Positions 26,350-35,680 are shown, counted from the first letter of the stretch. The stretch: 64,000 bases of DNA from Improbicoccus devescovinae (GCA_036245095.1 BSWA01000001.1:310001-374000), one strand, 5' to 3'. Numbers and translations: made by a program. The notes: a model not told the origin generated them from the sequence alone.

Positions 26350-26901
26350 CATGGGTCGAAGCGAATAGCGGCATCAGCCCCTCCATCCACGCAGCCTCCT
26401 CCGCCGACCGATCTCGCGGGTATGTTTTTCCGAACATCAGGTCGCGCCCTCGCTGAATGTGGGTTCGCATTAAAACAAAACACCGACCTTCCTGTAGAGG
26501 ATACCGATGTCAGCACTCCTCCATCAGAGGGCTCGGCCGGACCCCAAATTGATACCCAGGACGGCCTTGTTGTCATCGCGAGCCGTCGTACCGCGGATAT
26601 AGGCGATAAACATCAACGCGTGGGGACCCTGTATGGAGCTTATCGAGCCACCGTCAAGGTGATCCAGGAATTCGTGAGTTCGGCACTCGATGACGTAGCC
26701 GCAGGTGGAGAAAAAATCCAAACCTTGGTCGTGGAGCTGCGAGATAGAGGCGCATTAACCGTGTTCTATGATGCTCATTCTGCGACGGATTGGCCCCCTG
26801 ATAGTGCGTGTATTCTTATCTCGTCCGTTGTAGATAACCCCGAAATCCCGCCTTACTGTATGATGCAGCAGTCTTGTTCTTTGCATAAAAAAGTTGTTTG
26901 A
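26218..26901 (+). CDS. S7, secreted array protein, TSGR type, with doubled signal peptide
   Basis: 227 residues. The first 22 residues (RNTKIYQKILAIILLVGIFL...) are repeated almost exactly as residues 23-44, from a 66-base duplication. The second copy is followed by the normal RIAASAPPS junction. The mature part defines the TSGR type: FFRTSGRALAECGFALKQ, then DGLVVIASRR, HQRVGTLYGAYRA, helix VIQEFVSSAL, LVVELRDRGAL, SACILISSV, IPPYC. It ends with a short Cys/Lys tail. Related to S16, S21 and S22. Confidence 0.87.
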   Translation: MRNTKIYQKILAIILLVGIFLLLRNKKIYQKILAIILLVGIFLLHGSKRIAASAPPSTQPPPPTDLAGMFFRTSGRALAECGFALKQNTDLPVEDTDVSTPPSEGSAGPQIDTQDGLVVIASRRTADIGDKHQRVGTLYGAYRATVKVIQEFVSSALDDVAAGGEKIQTLVVELRDRGALTVFYDAHSATDWPPDSACILISSVVDNPEIPPYCMMQQSCSLHKKVV

Positions 26902-26949
26902 TTTCTGTTAATTAATTTATTTTAAAAAAGTTAAATTACACGAAAAGCA

Positions 26950-26977
26950 TTGACAAATGACAAACCAACGATATTAT
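26950..26977 (+). promoter_or_regulatory. Promoter of S8
   Basis: TTGACA 26950-26955, TATTAT 26972-26977, spacing 16. Confidence 0.8.
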
Positions 26978-27034
26978 ATATAGCATAGGATATTTTATTT
27001 TTAAATTTTAAATATAAATTTAGAGGTTAGGATT

Positions 27035-27619
27035 ATGCGCAATAAAATAATATCTCAAAAGCTTCTAGCAATTATATTACTCGTTGGGGTTTTCTTCTGC
27101 CAAGGCTGCACGCGAATAGCAGCGTCCGGGGGACCCGCATCGTCACTTTTTCTCCTCGAGGCTGATCCAGTCGCTGCTGCCAATAACGGCCTAGTGATAA
27201 CAAATTCCGCGTATCGGCAGGTGGATAGTTCGCCTGTTTTATATTTAGGTCAACTCAATGATAACATGTTCCGATGGTGTCAGCATCTCTGGAGTTATCA
27301 GTCCAGCGCCGCGCCAGGTATCCCGATTATCTGGCGCCGTCCGATCCCGGGCGCGGAGGGGCGCGTTAGTCACCAGGTTGGGACGGTTTATGCCTCCCAG
27401 GGTGCTGCGCCACGCGTGATGATTGAATTCGTAACTAATAGTTTCGCTCGCTCCGCCCCACCTCCGGGCCTTCTGTGCTACGTCTGGTATTTTCGTGATG
27501 GTGTTGTTCTTCGTTCTGTATCTTCCGAGGATCCTGCCATGCCTGATAATAGTTTTTATCCGGTTTTTGTCTTAAGCCCAGCCCCGGTCTCTGGAGTTGG
27601 CCGGGGGGCGGCTGGCTAA
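27035..27619 (+). CDS. S8, secreted array protein, LEAD type
   Basis: 194 residues. Signal peptide MRNKIISQKLLAIILLVGVF then CQGCTRIAASG; the Cys lies in QGC, not a standard lipobox. The LEAD type is named from LFLLEADPVAAANNGLVI. The scaffold follows: GIPIIWRRPIPG, VSHQVGTVYASQGAAP, VMIEFVTNSF, LLCYVWYFRDG, MPDNSFYPVFVLSPAP. It ends in a short Gly-rich tail. Related to S18, S19 and S20 about 8-10 kb away, so the subfamily predates a segmental rearrangement. Confidence 0.87.
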   Translation: MRNKIISQKLLAIILLVGVFFCQGCTRIAASGGPASSLFLLEADPVAAANNGLVITNSAYRQVDSSPVLYLGQLNDNMFRWCQHLWSYQSSAAPGIPIIWRRPIPGAEGRVSHQVGTVYASQGAAPRVMIEFVTNSFARSAPPPGLLCYVWYFRDGVVLRSVSSEDPAMPDNSFYPVFVLSPAPVSGVGRGAAG

Positions 27620-27697
27620 ACTCACAATTATTTGTTCTTCGGTGGGTTAGTGCTTTTTATCTTAGGTTTTTTAGAAAAATAAATTTTACGAGAGGCA

Positions 27698-27725
27698 TTG
27701 TTAGTAGAAAGCCTGCTCATATTAT
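27698..27725 (+). promoter_or_regulatory. Promoter of S9 (weak -35)
   Basis: TTGTTA 27698-27703 replaces TTGACA; TATTAT 27720-27725, spacing 16. Confidence 0.55.
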
Positions 27726-27781
27726 ATTACTTTGGGATATTTTATTATTAAATTTTAAATATAAATTAGAGGTTGATAATT

Positions 27782-28384
27782 GTGCGCAATAAAAAAATAT
27801 ATCAAAAAATTCTGGCAATTATGGCCGTAGCTGGTGTGTTGATGTCCCGAGGCACTGCCAGAATCCTCGCATATAAACCTGCAGCCGAGTGGGGTTGTTC
27901 TATAAGGACTGATAAGGACATGCTTGGCGGGGTTGGCCTATCGGCGGGCAACACAGTGAAAACTGAAGGTTGCGCCGGGCTATGCTGGGAAGCCTGGTTT
28001 TCCGCTGATGGTCAGCTAGACTACTGGCATCGGATATATGATTACGGGGAGATCCCTCAGGATGGAATTGCTATTATCTTTCGGGAGATTATTTCCGATA
28101 CGTGTCCGGAGTATAAAATGCAGCATTTTGCCACGGTTATGGGATATGAAAAAATGACCGCCGACGAAATCAAACGAGCTGTCTTAGCAAGTTTTTATAT
28201 ACCCGACCAATCGGGTTTTCTTTATGACCAACCACCAGACCTAAAGTGCGCAGTTCGGGACGTAGAACCCTTTGATGGGGCAAGGGACATCGACGGAGAT
28301 GAGGTCGTGTCCGAAGTTGCTGATAAGCCTTACGTCATAGTAGCCAGAACCGATGCAGAGCTAGGGCCCACGAGGAATACGTAA
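27782..28384 (+). CDS. S9, secreted array protein, singleton
   Basis: 200 residues from GTG 27782, aligned to the ATG of the other members; an upstream in-frame start at 27773 lies in the ribosome site. The signal peptide has a Pro-free core MAVAGVLMSRG. The mature part is rich in Asp and Cys: WGCSIRTDKD, GCAGLCWEAW, GIAIIFREIIS, MQHFATVMGYEKM, helix EIKRAVLASFY, KCAVRDVEP, KPYVIVARTD. No close relative in the array. Function unknown. Confidence 0.84.
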   Translation: MRNKKIYQKILAIMAVAGVLMSRGTARILAYKPAAEWGCSIRTDKDMLGGVGLSAGNTVKTEGCAGLCWEAWFSADGQLDYWHRIYDYGEIPQDGIAIIFREIISDTCPEYKMQHFATVMGYEKMTADEIKRAVLASFYIPDQSGFLYDQPPDLKCAVRDVEPFDGARDIDGDEVVSEVADKPYVIVARTDAELGPTRNT

Positions 28385-28460
28385 GCTCGGAATTGTGTGG
28401 CTAGGGGTAAAGCCATTTATTTTAATTTTATTAAATTATTAAAAAAATTCAAAAAAACTC

Positions 28461-28488
28461 TTGACACCGAAATAACTGCTGATATTAT
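28461..28488 (+). promoter_or_regulatory. Promoter of S10
   Basis: TTGACA 28461-28466, TATTAT 28483-28488, spacing 16. It still looks functional although the gene is interrupted. Confidence 0.78.
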
Positions 28489-28544
28489 ATAAATATAATA
28501 TATTTGATTTTGGAATTTTAAATATAATTTATAGGACGGTAATT

Positions 28545-29405
28545 ATGCGTAATAAAAAAATATATCAAAAAATTTTAGCAGTTATGTTTGCACTTGGAAT
28601 TTCAGCATCTCAAGGCTTCAGCCGGATAGCAGCCTCTGACCGCCAGCTAGTTCTTCCAACCTATACCGAGGGCCTAGGCGCCAAATATGGTTTCGTGAGG
28701 CACATTTTACCAGAATCTATGCCGGCGAGCCCTCCGGAATATACGCTGGAGAAGCCGCATTCGCGCTGCACGTAAGGTATTTGGTCAGCCCGTACACAAA
28801 CCGGCCCGGCGATACGTATCGGGTATTCCCTGCCGTTATGTCAAGCATGCGGCTATCGGGCAGAAGGACCGCTCGCTGTTAAGGATGTCGCCTACCCCGA
28901 AGGTTTACTTGCGGACGCACCCTGCGCCCATTTCCCTTCGGCTTATTCGCGATCTCATTGGGTCGGAAGGGTGTATAGCAGGCTACATTTTGACCAAGAT
29001 GATCCCACCGCACCATGCCCAACGATACCTAACTACGGACCACTTTGTGGCGAAGTAGGGACCAGGCGACAAATTATAGCATACGGCGAGACCCCGTTGC
29101 CCATTATTGTCTGCCTGGGATTTGAGGGAGATCGATTTCTGTACCATCTTGGCACCGCATACTGCGCGAATAATGAGACCGTCGCTAACCTGGTTGATGG
29201 AATAAAGAGTACATTTCGCCGTACGGTTGGACATGGGGGATATGTATGCGGCGTCGCTTATTTCACTTACTGTCGTGATAACAAGAAACCTGGTCTGATG
29301 CACTATGTAACAAATAGAGACGCACAAGTTCCCCCGAATGGCTCGCGCCCTTGTATATTTATAGGTAAAAATGAAGCCATGATCGGGATACCGGCACTCG
29401 GATAA
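28545..29405 (+). pseudogene. S10, long Cys-rich array gene with an in-frame TAA
   Basis: A 287-codon frame from ATG 28545 to the stop at 29405, interrupted once by TAA at 28773-28775. Before it the protein reads ...HSRCT; after it GIWSARTQTGPAIRIGYSL and later VYSRLHFDQDD, FLYHLGTAYCANN, VCGVAYFTYC, RPCIFIGKN, GIPALG. S2 has RCTYGIYAA at the same place, so a tyrosine codon became TAA. The remainder keeps the conserved cysteines, so the stop is probably recent. Confidence 0.86.
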
Positions 29406-29485
29406 ACCAAAATCGCATGGTCTTCGGAGACAAAAAGCCATTTATTTTAGTTTTATTAAATTATTAAAAAAATTCAAGAAAACTC

Positions 29486-29513
29486 TTGACAACAAAATAA
29501 CTGCTGATATTAT
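29486..29513 (+). promoter_or_regulatory. Promoter of S11
   Basis: TTGACA 29486-29491, TATTAT 29508-29513, spacing 16. Confidence 0.8.
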
Positions 29514-29569
29514 ATAAATATAATATATTTGATTTTGGAATTTTAAATATAATTTATAGGACGGTAATT

Positions 29570-30190
29570 ATGCGCAATAAAAAAATGTATCAAAAAATTC
29601 TAGCAATTTTGTTTCTAGTTTGTATTTGTATCGGCCTAGGACCCATGCGAATTTCAGCAACTGCGCCGGCAACTATTGGGAAAGCTATATATATTACCGT
29701 TTATCCAAACGCTGCCGAAGCCTGCGAGCTTCGTCCTGCAGATGGCGTCCAGTTGGTGCCGGAGAGTCAAATTATGCGCCATCTTGGAGTGGAAGACGAC
29801 TCATTGGCTGGCTGGCTTCGTCCGGTATTTGCTGGCCTGGGCAGTCAAGATTCGCGGTCTGTAATAATCCCAATTATATATCGCAAAAAGGTCCCAGTTG
29901 TGATGATTTCTAGCGTAAACATCGGCACGGTTCACTTCCCTTTGGGGACTGAAGCTGGCGAAATATTCGATGCTGTTTTGCCTATATTTCCTCCTACGGA
30001 TGGCGGCACAGCTGTGAAGTTCGCCATCGTGTGGTTTAGCCCTAGTGGCCAAATGAAAAGTATCAAAGATAGACATGAAAAGATGCCTGGCCCTGAAGAA
30101 CATCCTTGTGTTTTCGTAAGCCAAACAGAAGCTGCGATCGATGGCGATGCGTTTGGGCATCGGGGTATTATATGTTCGTTGCAGAGTTAA
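29570..30190 (+). CDS. S11, secreted array protein, singleton
   Basis: 206 residues. Signal peptide MRNKKMYQKILAILFLVCIC ... RISATAP. The scaffold appears as VIIPIIYRKKVP, SSVNIGTVHFPLGTE, helix GEIFDAVLPIF, VKFAIVWFSPSG, HPCVFVSQTEA. It has few cysteines (CEL, PCV, ICS). The leading segment IYITVYPNAAEACELRP matches the start of other mature parts (strand, then a short helix). Function unknown. Confidence 0.85.
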   Translation: MRNKKMYQKILAILFLVCICIGLGPMRISATAPATIGKAIYITVYPNAAEACELRPADGVQLVPESQIMRHLGVEDDSLAGWLRPVFAGLGSQDSRSVIIPIIYRKKVPVVMISSVNIGTVHFPLGTEAGEIFDAVLPIFPPTDGGTAVKFAIVWFSPSGQMKSIKDRHEKMPGPEEHPCVFVSQTEAAIDGDAFGHRGIICSLQS

Positions 30191-30249
30191 AACTATTTAA
30201 TTTTAGGTTTATTAAATTATTAAAAAAAAGTTAAATTTCATAAAATGTA

Positions 30250-30277
30250 TTGACATTAAAAAAAATACCGATATTAT
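30250..30277 (+). promoter_or_regulatory. Promoter of S12
   Basis: TTGACA 30250-30255, TATTAT 30272-30277, spacing 16. Confidence 0.78.
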
Positions 30278-30334
30278 ATAAATACAGGATATTTTATTTT
30301 AAAATTTTAAATATAAATTTAGAGGAGTAGAATT

Positions 30335-31304
30335 ATGCGCGGCAAAAAAATATATCAAAAAATTCTAGCAATTATGTCCGTGCCTGTACTTTATATTCGG
30401 TCTTGCTGGCCTTCCTGCAAGTGCAGCTGCGCCACAAATGAGCTCAGTTCTGCGCTCGGAGATTTCGGCAGCACGTGAGGATGAAACCGCAGATATTGAC
30501 GCGGCGCGCCGTATTGTGAAGGAAACCCGTCAACGTTTCGCCATTAACAGATCTTTATTCTTTGCCAATGGGTTTTTCGAGATAAACGAACCGGTTGTGC
30601 GCAATTACGTGGTAGACAGCCCAGTGTGGGAGGATCCCTTTGTTTTTCCGTACTTCGGAGGGCCCGAGTACTCGCGAAAATGGAAATATAATTCTTTCGG
30701 CTGGTGGGTAATGGGACTATACCAAAAGCTAGGCCTTGGTCAGCCGGAGGACTTTATGTCGCCGACCGAGCTGGATGACCTTCGTTGGGCAAAAGCACAA
30801 GCAGAATGGCAGTTCGTTGGGCCCTGGTCGATGAGGCAGGGGAAGTCCCGTCTGACTGTAGAAGAAATACCCCAGCTCGACGGAGGCGAAGTAGGAGTCC
30901 CGGTTCTGTGGATAACAGGGAATACAGGACGTCGCGAAGCACACCATCTAGGCACTGTTTACTGCGCCGACGGCGAGGATGTATATACTATAATTTATAC
31001 ACTCCGACTTGCAGTGGCCCGTCACAACCCTTCCGACTTCTTCGCCGGTGGCGTGCGTTTCGGTTCTAACGGGTTGCCGTTAGATGCCATGCATGGCCAG
31101 CGCGATAATGGCCAATTGCCAGGCAGGTGGAAGGTACCCTGCATAATATTGAGCTTGTGGCCAGACGAGATGGAGGGGGCTGCTATAATAAAGCCGGAGC
31201 CAGGATACGACCCTCTAGATTGGTCAACCCCGGGCCCCCCACCCCAGAGAATAAGGCGAGACAATCCCTTGAGATTGATGAGAATTTGGGAGGCAACTGA
31301 ATAG
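30335..31304 (+). pseudogene. S12, long-type array gene frameshifted within the signal peptide
   Basis: ATG at 30335 starts MRGKKIYQKILAIM in the usual way but soon runs into cysteine-rich nonsense. The frame +1 to it, open through 31304, reads YFIFGLAGLPASAAAPQ, a good signal-peptide end, then a 288-residue body. A one-base insertion around 30375-30395 explains both. The body shows GVPVLWITGN, AHHLGTVYCADGEDV, helix IIYTLRLAVARH, VPCIILS and a Pro/Arg-rich tail. If the shift is a sequencing error, S12 is intact and the longest ordinary member. Confidence 0.78.
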
Positions 31305-31373
31305 CGCACTTGTTTCGCCCGGTTAGTTTAATTTTATTAAATTATTAAAAAAAGTTAAATTGTCTAAAATGTA

Positions 31374-31401
31374 TTGGCATTAGAAAACTTGCCGATATTA
31401 T
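31374..31401 (+). promoter_or_regulatory. Promoter of S13
   Basis: TTGGCA 31374-31379 (one base off), TATTAT 31396-31401, spacing 16. Confidence 0.68.
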
Positions 31402-31458
31402 ATAAATATAAATATATTTGATTTTGGAATTTCAAATATAATTCAGAGGACGGTAATT

Positions 31459-32055
31459 ATGCGCAATAAAAAAATATATCAAAAAAATCTAGCAATTTTG
31501 TTTCTAGTTTTTATTTGGATTTGCCAAGGAGCCATCCACATAACAGCATCTTCGCACCAAACAAAAGGGGCCAACCCGATAACTATCATCACGTCATTAC
31601 GTGACCCTGTTTCTTGTGGCCTAAGCCGTATTCTGGGAAGCGAGGTTGGGTGTGAGCTTACAACCCCTCGCGACCCAATGAACTGTTGCTGGTCAGTTCC
31701 CACGGAGCTTCCTGGTCCTTTTTTGCCGATCGCGCTTTGTCAGTCGACGGATGAGGATGGTATGGATCGCACGCTTGTTGGAAAGGTTGCGTGTGCCGCT
31801 GGCTACCAAGTTAGCGAAGTTCTCCTGGCTGTCCAAAAAACATTTGAGGCCGCAGCCCATCCGAGCTCGCCGTTGCAGGTATGCATGTCGGAAGTTGGGC
31901 CTGGCATATCCCCATCCAAAGAACTTAGCCTCATCGCTATTCCCGACGTTTCTAAATACCCGTGTGTAGTTATCGCCAAGCCTGGCGCCAGGCGCGAGCT
32001 CCCCGGTAGTTTTCTTAGTAGAGCGTTCTGGTTTATGACGAATAATTCAAAGTGA
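31459..32055 (+). CDS. S13, secreted array protein, singleton
   Basis: 198 residues. Signal peptide MRNKKIYQKNLAILFLVFIW ... HITASS. The mature part reads ITIITSLRDPVSCGLSRIL, FLPIALCQSTD, TLVGKVACAAGYQ, helix VSEVLLAVQKTFEAA, LQVCMSEVG, KYPCVVIAKPGA, LPGSF. About seven cysteines. Spacing and order of the blocks match the family even though identity to any single member is low, which supports one common fold. Confidence 0.84.
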   Translation: MRNKKIYQKNLAILFLVFIWICQGAIHITASSHQTKGANPITIITSLRDPVSCGLSRILGSEVGCELTTPRDPMNCCWSVPTELPGPFLPIALCQSTDEDGMDRTLVGKVACAAGYQVSEVLLAVQKTFEAAAHPSSPLQVCMSEVGPGISPSKELSLIAIPDVSKYPCVVIAKPGARRELPGSFLSRAFWFMTNNSK

Positions 32056-32095
32056 TTTATATTGTTTAATTATTAAAAAAATTCACAAAAAAGCA

Positions 32096-32124
32096 TTGAC
32101 ATTAGAAAAAAATGCTGATATCAT
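32096..32124 (+). promoter_or_regulatory. Promoter of S14
   Basis: TTGACA 32096-32101, TATCAT 32119-32124, spacing 17. Confidence 0.68.
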
Positions 32125-32180
32125 ATAAATATAGGATATTTTATTTTGAAATTTTAAATATAATTTAAAGGACGGTAATT

Positions 32181-32725
32181 ATGAATAATAAAAAAATATA
32201 TCAAAAAATTATAGCAATCGTGTTACTATTTGGTGTGCTCGGGTTCCAAACGGCCGTCAGAATAGCCGCGATGGACAGATCTACGACGTCAGCTAATTTC
32301 AATATACAAAATGTATCTTTTTGCCTAAAAGATTGTAAGGAACTTGGATTACTATTGAAAGAAAAATCCGTTGGTTCACCGACACAATTAAACAAATGGT
32401 TTGCTCTGCTCCCCACAGTACCCAATATCCCAATAGTCTACTGTTATCGGGACGAGAGGGTACGCGGCTATAAGTCGTACAGTTATGTCGGATTCGTTTC
32501 GCAGTGTGCGGGGATGTTAGCCAACGATTTAAAGAAAGTTATAGAAAATTGTTTTGAGAGGTCGGGGTGTTTGAACACAATCATTTTATAGCCATCGCGT
32601 CATTAGGTCCGGGGAGAACGCTGCTCTTGCGACCAGATTCTGACTTCGTTATTCCTAATAACCATACGTGTGTTATTGTCGCCACCGAGTTCTGCGACGT
32701 TACCTTACCGCCACCCTGGTGGTAA
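32181..32725 (+). pseudogene. S14, WW-type array gene with a 3' frameshift
   Basis: ATG 32181 reads MNNKKIYQKIIAIVLLFGVL to VIENCFERSG, then stops at TAG 32589-32591. The alternative frame from about 32555 continues FIAIASLGPGRTLLL, HTCVIVATEF and ends LPPPWW at TAA 32723-32725, the normal WW ending. A one-base deletion near the GGTCGGGGTG run (32557-32566) accounts for it. S4 is the closest intact relative (CKKDLEETGLQL versus CLKDCKELGLLL). Confidence 0.83.
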
Positions 32726-32814
32726 TAAGTGGGAGGTTTGTTTGTACGCCCCCGCTATTTGACGTAGGTTTATTAAACTATTAAAAAAAATAAAAATTAA
32801 AATTCACCAAGCCC

Positions 32815-32842
32815 TTGGCAACCGAATAACTTTTGATATTAT
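32815..32842 (+). promoter_or_regulatory. Promoter of S15
   Basis: TTGGCA 32815-32820, TATTAT 32837-32842, spacing 16. Confidence 0.68.
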
Positions 32843-32897
32843 ATAAACATAGGTTTTTTTATTTTAAAATTTTAAATATAATTTAGAGGTAGGAATT

Positions 32898-33437
32898 ATG
32901 TGGAATGAAAAAATATATCAAAAAATTCTAGTAAGCATATTACTCGTTGGGATGTTTTTGTGCCTAGAGCCATCGCGGATAGCAGCGTCGACGGCGTCAT
33001 CTAGCTCCAGCGAGCTCGCTTTTCATGTTTCCCCAAAATTACTTGCGTTTTGCGAAGTAGGCCTAAAACCCACAGCAATCGTTAGTGTAGAGGAGCCCGG
33101 CCCGCACGGTTGGTTTTTCTTCGGGCCGCACGCGACTGGAGGCGAAACCCCGGTGTGCTTTCGGCATTATATCCCGGTTTTTGGGCTGTATTGTCCCACT
33201 TTTGGCGGATACTTTTCAGGGGCCGCGCGCAAGCAAACTAGCGAGATAACGAACTGGATAAAAGCCAGTTTTGATCTCGATGCGCCAGCTGTTGCTTACG
33301 TCAAAAGGAAGGAAGCCAGGTCACAGGAATTCCAACCCCTGAATAGTCCAGTTATACCTGGCGCTGATGAACATCCCTGTATAGTCGTCGCCAAGGCGCC
33401 CGGCCAACTGGGATTCCCTCCTCCCTGGTGGGTATAA
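32898..33437 (+). CDS. S15, secreted array protein, WW type
   Basis: 179 residues. The second codon has changed (MWNEKIYQKILVSILLVGMF). Mature part: LAFHVSPKLLAFCEVGLKP, ETPVCFRHY, CPTFGGYFSGAARK, helix SEITNWIKASFDL, AVAYVKRKEA, HPCIVVAKAPGQ, FPPPWWV. It shares EEPGPHGWFFFGP with EEPPPAGWPFLDP of S5 and EKPGPNGWSFLGK of S17, a block specific to this subgroup. Confidence 0.86.
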   Translation: MWNEKIYQKILVSILLVGMFLCLEPSRIAASTASSSSSELAFHVSPKLLAFCEVGLKPTAIVSVEEPGPHGWFFFGPHATGGETPVCFRHYIPVFGLYCPTFGGYFSGAARKQTSEITNWIKASFDLDAPAVAYVKRKEARSQEFQPLNSPVIPGADEHPCIVVAKAPGQLGFPPPWWV

Positions 33438-33509
33438 CTGCAGGGCTTATTGCCGAGATATCGCAGTTTGGTTTGGGTTTTTTAAAAAAAAGAAATTGCA
33501 TGAAAACCG

Positions 33510-33537
33510 TTGACATGCGAATAACTGCTGATATTAT
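33510..33537 (+). promoter_or_regulatory. Promoter of S16 (probably also S17)
   Basis: TTGACA 33510-33515, TATTAT 33532-33537, spacing 16. S17 has none of its own, so this one may serve both. Confidence 0.78.
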
Positions 33538-33590
33538 ATAAATACAAGATATTTTATTTTAAAATTTTATTAACGAGGTTTCGTAGAATT

Positions 33591-34268
33591 ATGCGCAATA
33601 ACAAAAATATATCAAATATTCTAGCAATTATGTTTCTGGTTGGAATTTCACTATCTCAAGGATGCAGCCGGATATCAGCATCGGCGTGCCCAAATCACCC
33701 CGATTTAGCGGTGCCCGCACACTATGTGGCGCCGGACGACCAAGATGAAGAAACCGTATCATCAGCGCCAGCTCACGCTGGTATGATTTTCAGAACATCA
33801 GGCCGAGACCTAAATAGATTCGGGTGGGAAATAAAACAGCCCGCTGGAACACCTATCGAGGATGCCGACGGCCGCCTCCCAGAAGGGCAAGACCCGCAAT
33901 ACGATGGACTTCCCGTAGTTGCTACTGATGTGAACAAACTAGGCCAGCGCGTCTACTCGCTCCTTGGCGTCCTTCGTGGAGCAGAGAAATGCACCGCCCA
34001 ACAAATACATGAAGCAGTGAATTCCGCACTTAATAGTAAGGTGGCCCCAGGAAAAATAATTGCAATAAGAGTTTGTGTTTGCGAGGGGCTCTGGTGCCAG
34101 CTGGATCCGTTTTGTGTTTCGGATCCAAGATCCAATTGGCCTTTAGAAATTTCGTTTGTCGCTATTTCTATTTTAGACGAGGGCGTCCCTATAGCGCCTC
34201 CCTGGTTCCAGCGAACAGCTGAGATCCGCGCATGCGCTCTAAAACATTTTGATTATAAATTTAGATAA
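33591..34268 (+). CDS. S16, secreted array protein, TSGR type, tail fused to the S17 leader
   Basis: 225 residues. Signal peptide MRNNKNISNILAIMFLVGIS ... RISASA, then an Asp-rich lead-in, then IFRTSGRDLNRFGWEIKQP, DGLPVVATDVN, VYSLLGVLRGAEK, helix IHEAVNSALNS, FVAISILDEG, APPWFQ. The last codons (about HFDYKFR) are read from a sequence that resembles the leader of the other genes. So a deletion has joined the S16 end to the S17 leader, leaving only 16 bases between the genes. Confidence 0.85.
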   Translation: MRNNKNISNILAIMFLVGISLSQGCSRISASACPNHPDLAVPAHYVAPDDQDEETVSSAPAHAGMIFRTSGRDLNRFGWEIKQPAGTPIEDADGRLPEGQDPQYDGLPVVATDVNKLGQRVYSLLGVLRGAEKCTAQQIHEAVNSALNSKVAPGKIIAIRVCVCEGLWCQLDPFCVSDPRSNWPLEISFVAISILDEGVPIAPPWFQRTAEIRACALKHFDYKFR

Positions 34269-34284
34269 ATCAGAGGTTATATTT

Positions 34285-34860
34285 ATGCGCAATAAAAAAA
34301 ATATATCAAAAATTCTTGCAATTATATTACTATTTGGGATTTTCTTGTCAAAAGGAGCCATGCGAATAGCAGCGTCAGCACCGTTCCCCGAGGCCAGCGA
34401 TTTAGTGTTGCATCTGGACCCGGAATCACTTGAGTTTTGCAGATTAAAAATAACGCCCGCAGCAAATGTTATTTTAGAAAAGCCCGGCCCCAACGGATGG
34501 TCCTTTCTCGGCAAGGGAAACAAAGGCCCGGAACTCCCGGTGATCTGGGCTCGGAGGGTCGAGATGCTTGGTGTTAAATTGCAAACTTTTATAGGGTACA
34601 TCGGTGGGTCCGAGGGAAAGAACACTGCCACCATAAAGAATCTTATATTAGATAATTTAGAACTCGTAGAGCCAACGGAAGACGGGATTTGTGTATCATT
34701 CGGACAACTGAAAACAAAAGATTCACCGTGTTACCCAAGCCCGGGCCCGGTATTTCAAGTACTAAATAGTGTGCTCATCCCATCCGCGGCATCGCGGCCA
34801 TATGTGTTGGCCGCAAACGGGTCCGTTAATCTAGAGTTCCCCCACCCTTGGTGGGGATAG
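34285..34860 (+). CDS. S17, secreted array protein, WW type, without own promoter
   Basis: 191 residues from ATG 34285, aligned to other members; an upstream in-frame ATG at 34249 lies inside S16. Signal peptide MRNKKNISKILAIILLFGIF ... RIAASAP. Mature part: LVLHLDPESLEFCRLKI, GPNGWSFLGKG, ELPVIWARR, LQTFIGYIGGSEG, helix TIKNLILDNLELV, ICVSFGQLK, RPYVLAANG, FPHPWWG. The GAGGTT ribosome site is intact. It is probably read from the S16 promoter. Confidence 0.85.
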   Translation: MRNKKNISKILAIILLFGIFLSKGAMRIAASAPFPEASDLVLHLDPESLEFCRLKITPAANVILEKPGPNGWSFLGKGNKGPELPVIWARRVEMLGVKLQTFIGYIGGSEGKNTATIKNLILDNLELVEPTEDGICVSFGQLKTKDSPCYPSPGPVFQVLNSVLIPSAASRPYVLAANGSVNLEFPHPWWG

Positions 34861-34934
34861 CCCCCGGTGGGATTATGCGCCCACGGCCTTCGTTTTAGGT
34901 TGAATTTAATAAACAGAAAAATTCACGAAAAGCA

Positions 34935-34962
34935 TTGACATTATAGAATCTGTTAATATTAT
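34935..34962 (+). promoter_or_regulatory. Promoter of S18
   Basis: TTGACA 34935-34940, TATTAT 34957-34962, spacing 16. Confidence 0.78.
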
Positions 34963-35014
34963 CTAATTATAGTGATGTTTTATTTTTAAATTTTAAAAAT
35001 TAGAGGTTGTAATT

Positions 35015-35599
35015 ATGCGTAATAAAAAAACCACATCAAAAATTCTTGCAATTATATTACTAGTTTTCGGTTTCTTCTGGCTAGGAGCTAATCGCATAGC
35101 AGCAGTAGCGCGTACAGGCCCGGGTATTATGCGCCTCGACGTTCCGCCTGACCTAGGCGCTTTGGGTATGTCAGTAACAGCCACCGCGAATCGAACTTGG
35201 CTCATTTCGCCTGTTATTTATTATGGGCGGCCGAATGGTACTATGCTAGAATGGGTGCGGCTGCTTTATCGTAACCAGCGCAACGATGAAGGAGATCCGC
35301 CAGGCACCCCGGTTGTACTTTACGCACCTGACCAGGAATATGGTCACAGAAGTCAGCAAATCGGGGTTGTCCATGAGACCCAGAACCACAGGCCGAGCGA
35401 GGTAACTGGATTCGTAACTGACAGTTTAACTTGGCAGGACCCCAATGTCCATAGTATGTGCACCGTGTGGTTTTTTGATGAGCGAGGTCGGCAGTGGGCT
35501 GTCCGACCCGGCGATCCGAGTATGCCTAATGGGAACTCAAACACTATTATTGTCGTAAGGCGAGCCCCAGGAGGAGTAGAGAGAATGCCGAGTGCCTGA
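35015..35599 (+). CDS. S18, secreted array protein, LEAD type
   Basis: 194 residues. Signal peptide MRNKKTTSKILAIILLVFGF ... RIAAVA. Mature part: IMRLDVPPDLGALGMSV, PVIYYGRPNGTMLEWVRLLY, GTPVVLYAPDQ, RSQQIGVVHETQNHRP, helix VTGFVTDSL, MCTVWFFDERG, MPNGNSNTIIVVRRAPG. First of three adjacent LEAD genes (S18-S20) that share the W(V/I)xLYRxQ block ahead of the core. Confidence 0.86.
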   Translation: MRNKKTTSKILAIILLVFGFFWLGANRIAAVARTGPGIMRLDVPPDLGALGMSVTATANRTWLISPVIYYGRPNGTMLEWVRLLYRNQRNDEGDPPGTPVVLYAPDQEYGHRSQQIGVVHETQNHRPSEVTGFVTDSLTWQDPNVHSMCTVWFFDERGRQWAVRPGDPSMPNGNSNTIIVVRRAPGGVERMPSA

Positions 35600-35680
35600 G
35601 GTCATAAATTATGTGTTCTTTGTCTAGTAAATCCGTGTGAATTTAGGTTTTTTTAAAAAAAATAAATTCCACGAAAACCA

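Noticed and set aside
27035..27190. Lipoprotein signal (Cys after QG in S8 and S16)
   Set aside because: The residues before the Cys do not fit a lipobox, and most members lack that Cys.
30907..30915. TGTGGATAA, an exact DnaA box
   Set aside because: A single copy inside the S12 coding region with no cluster around it; expected by chance in 64 kb.
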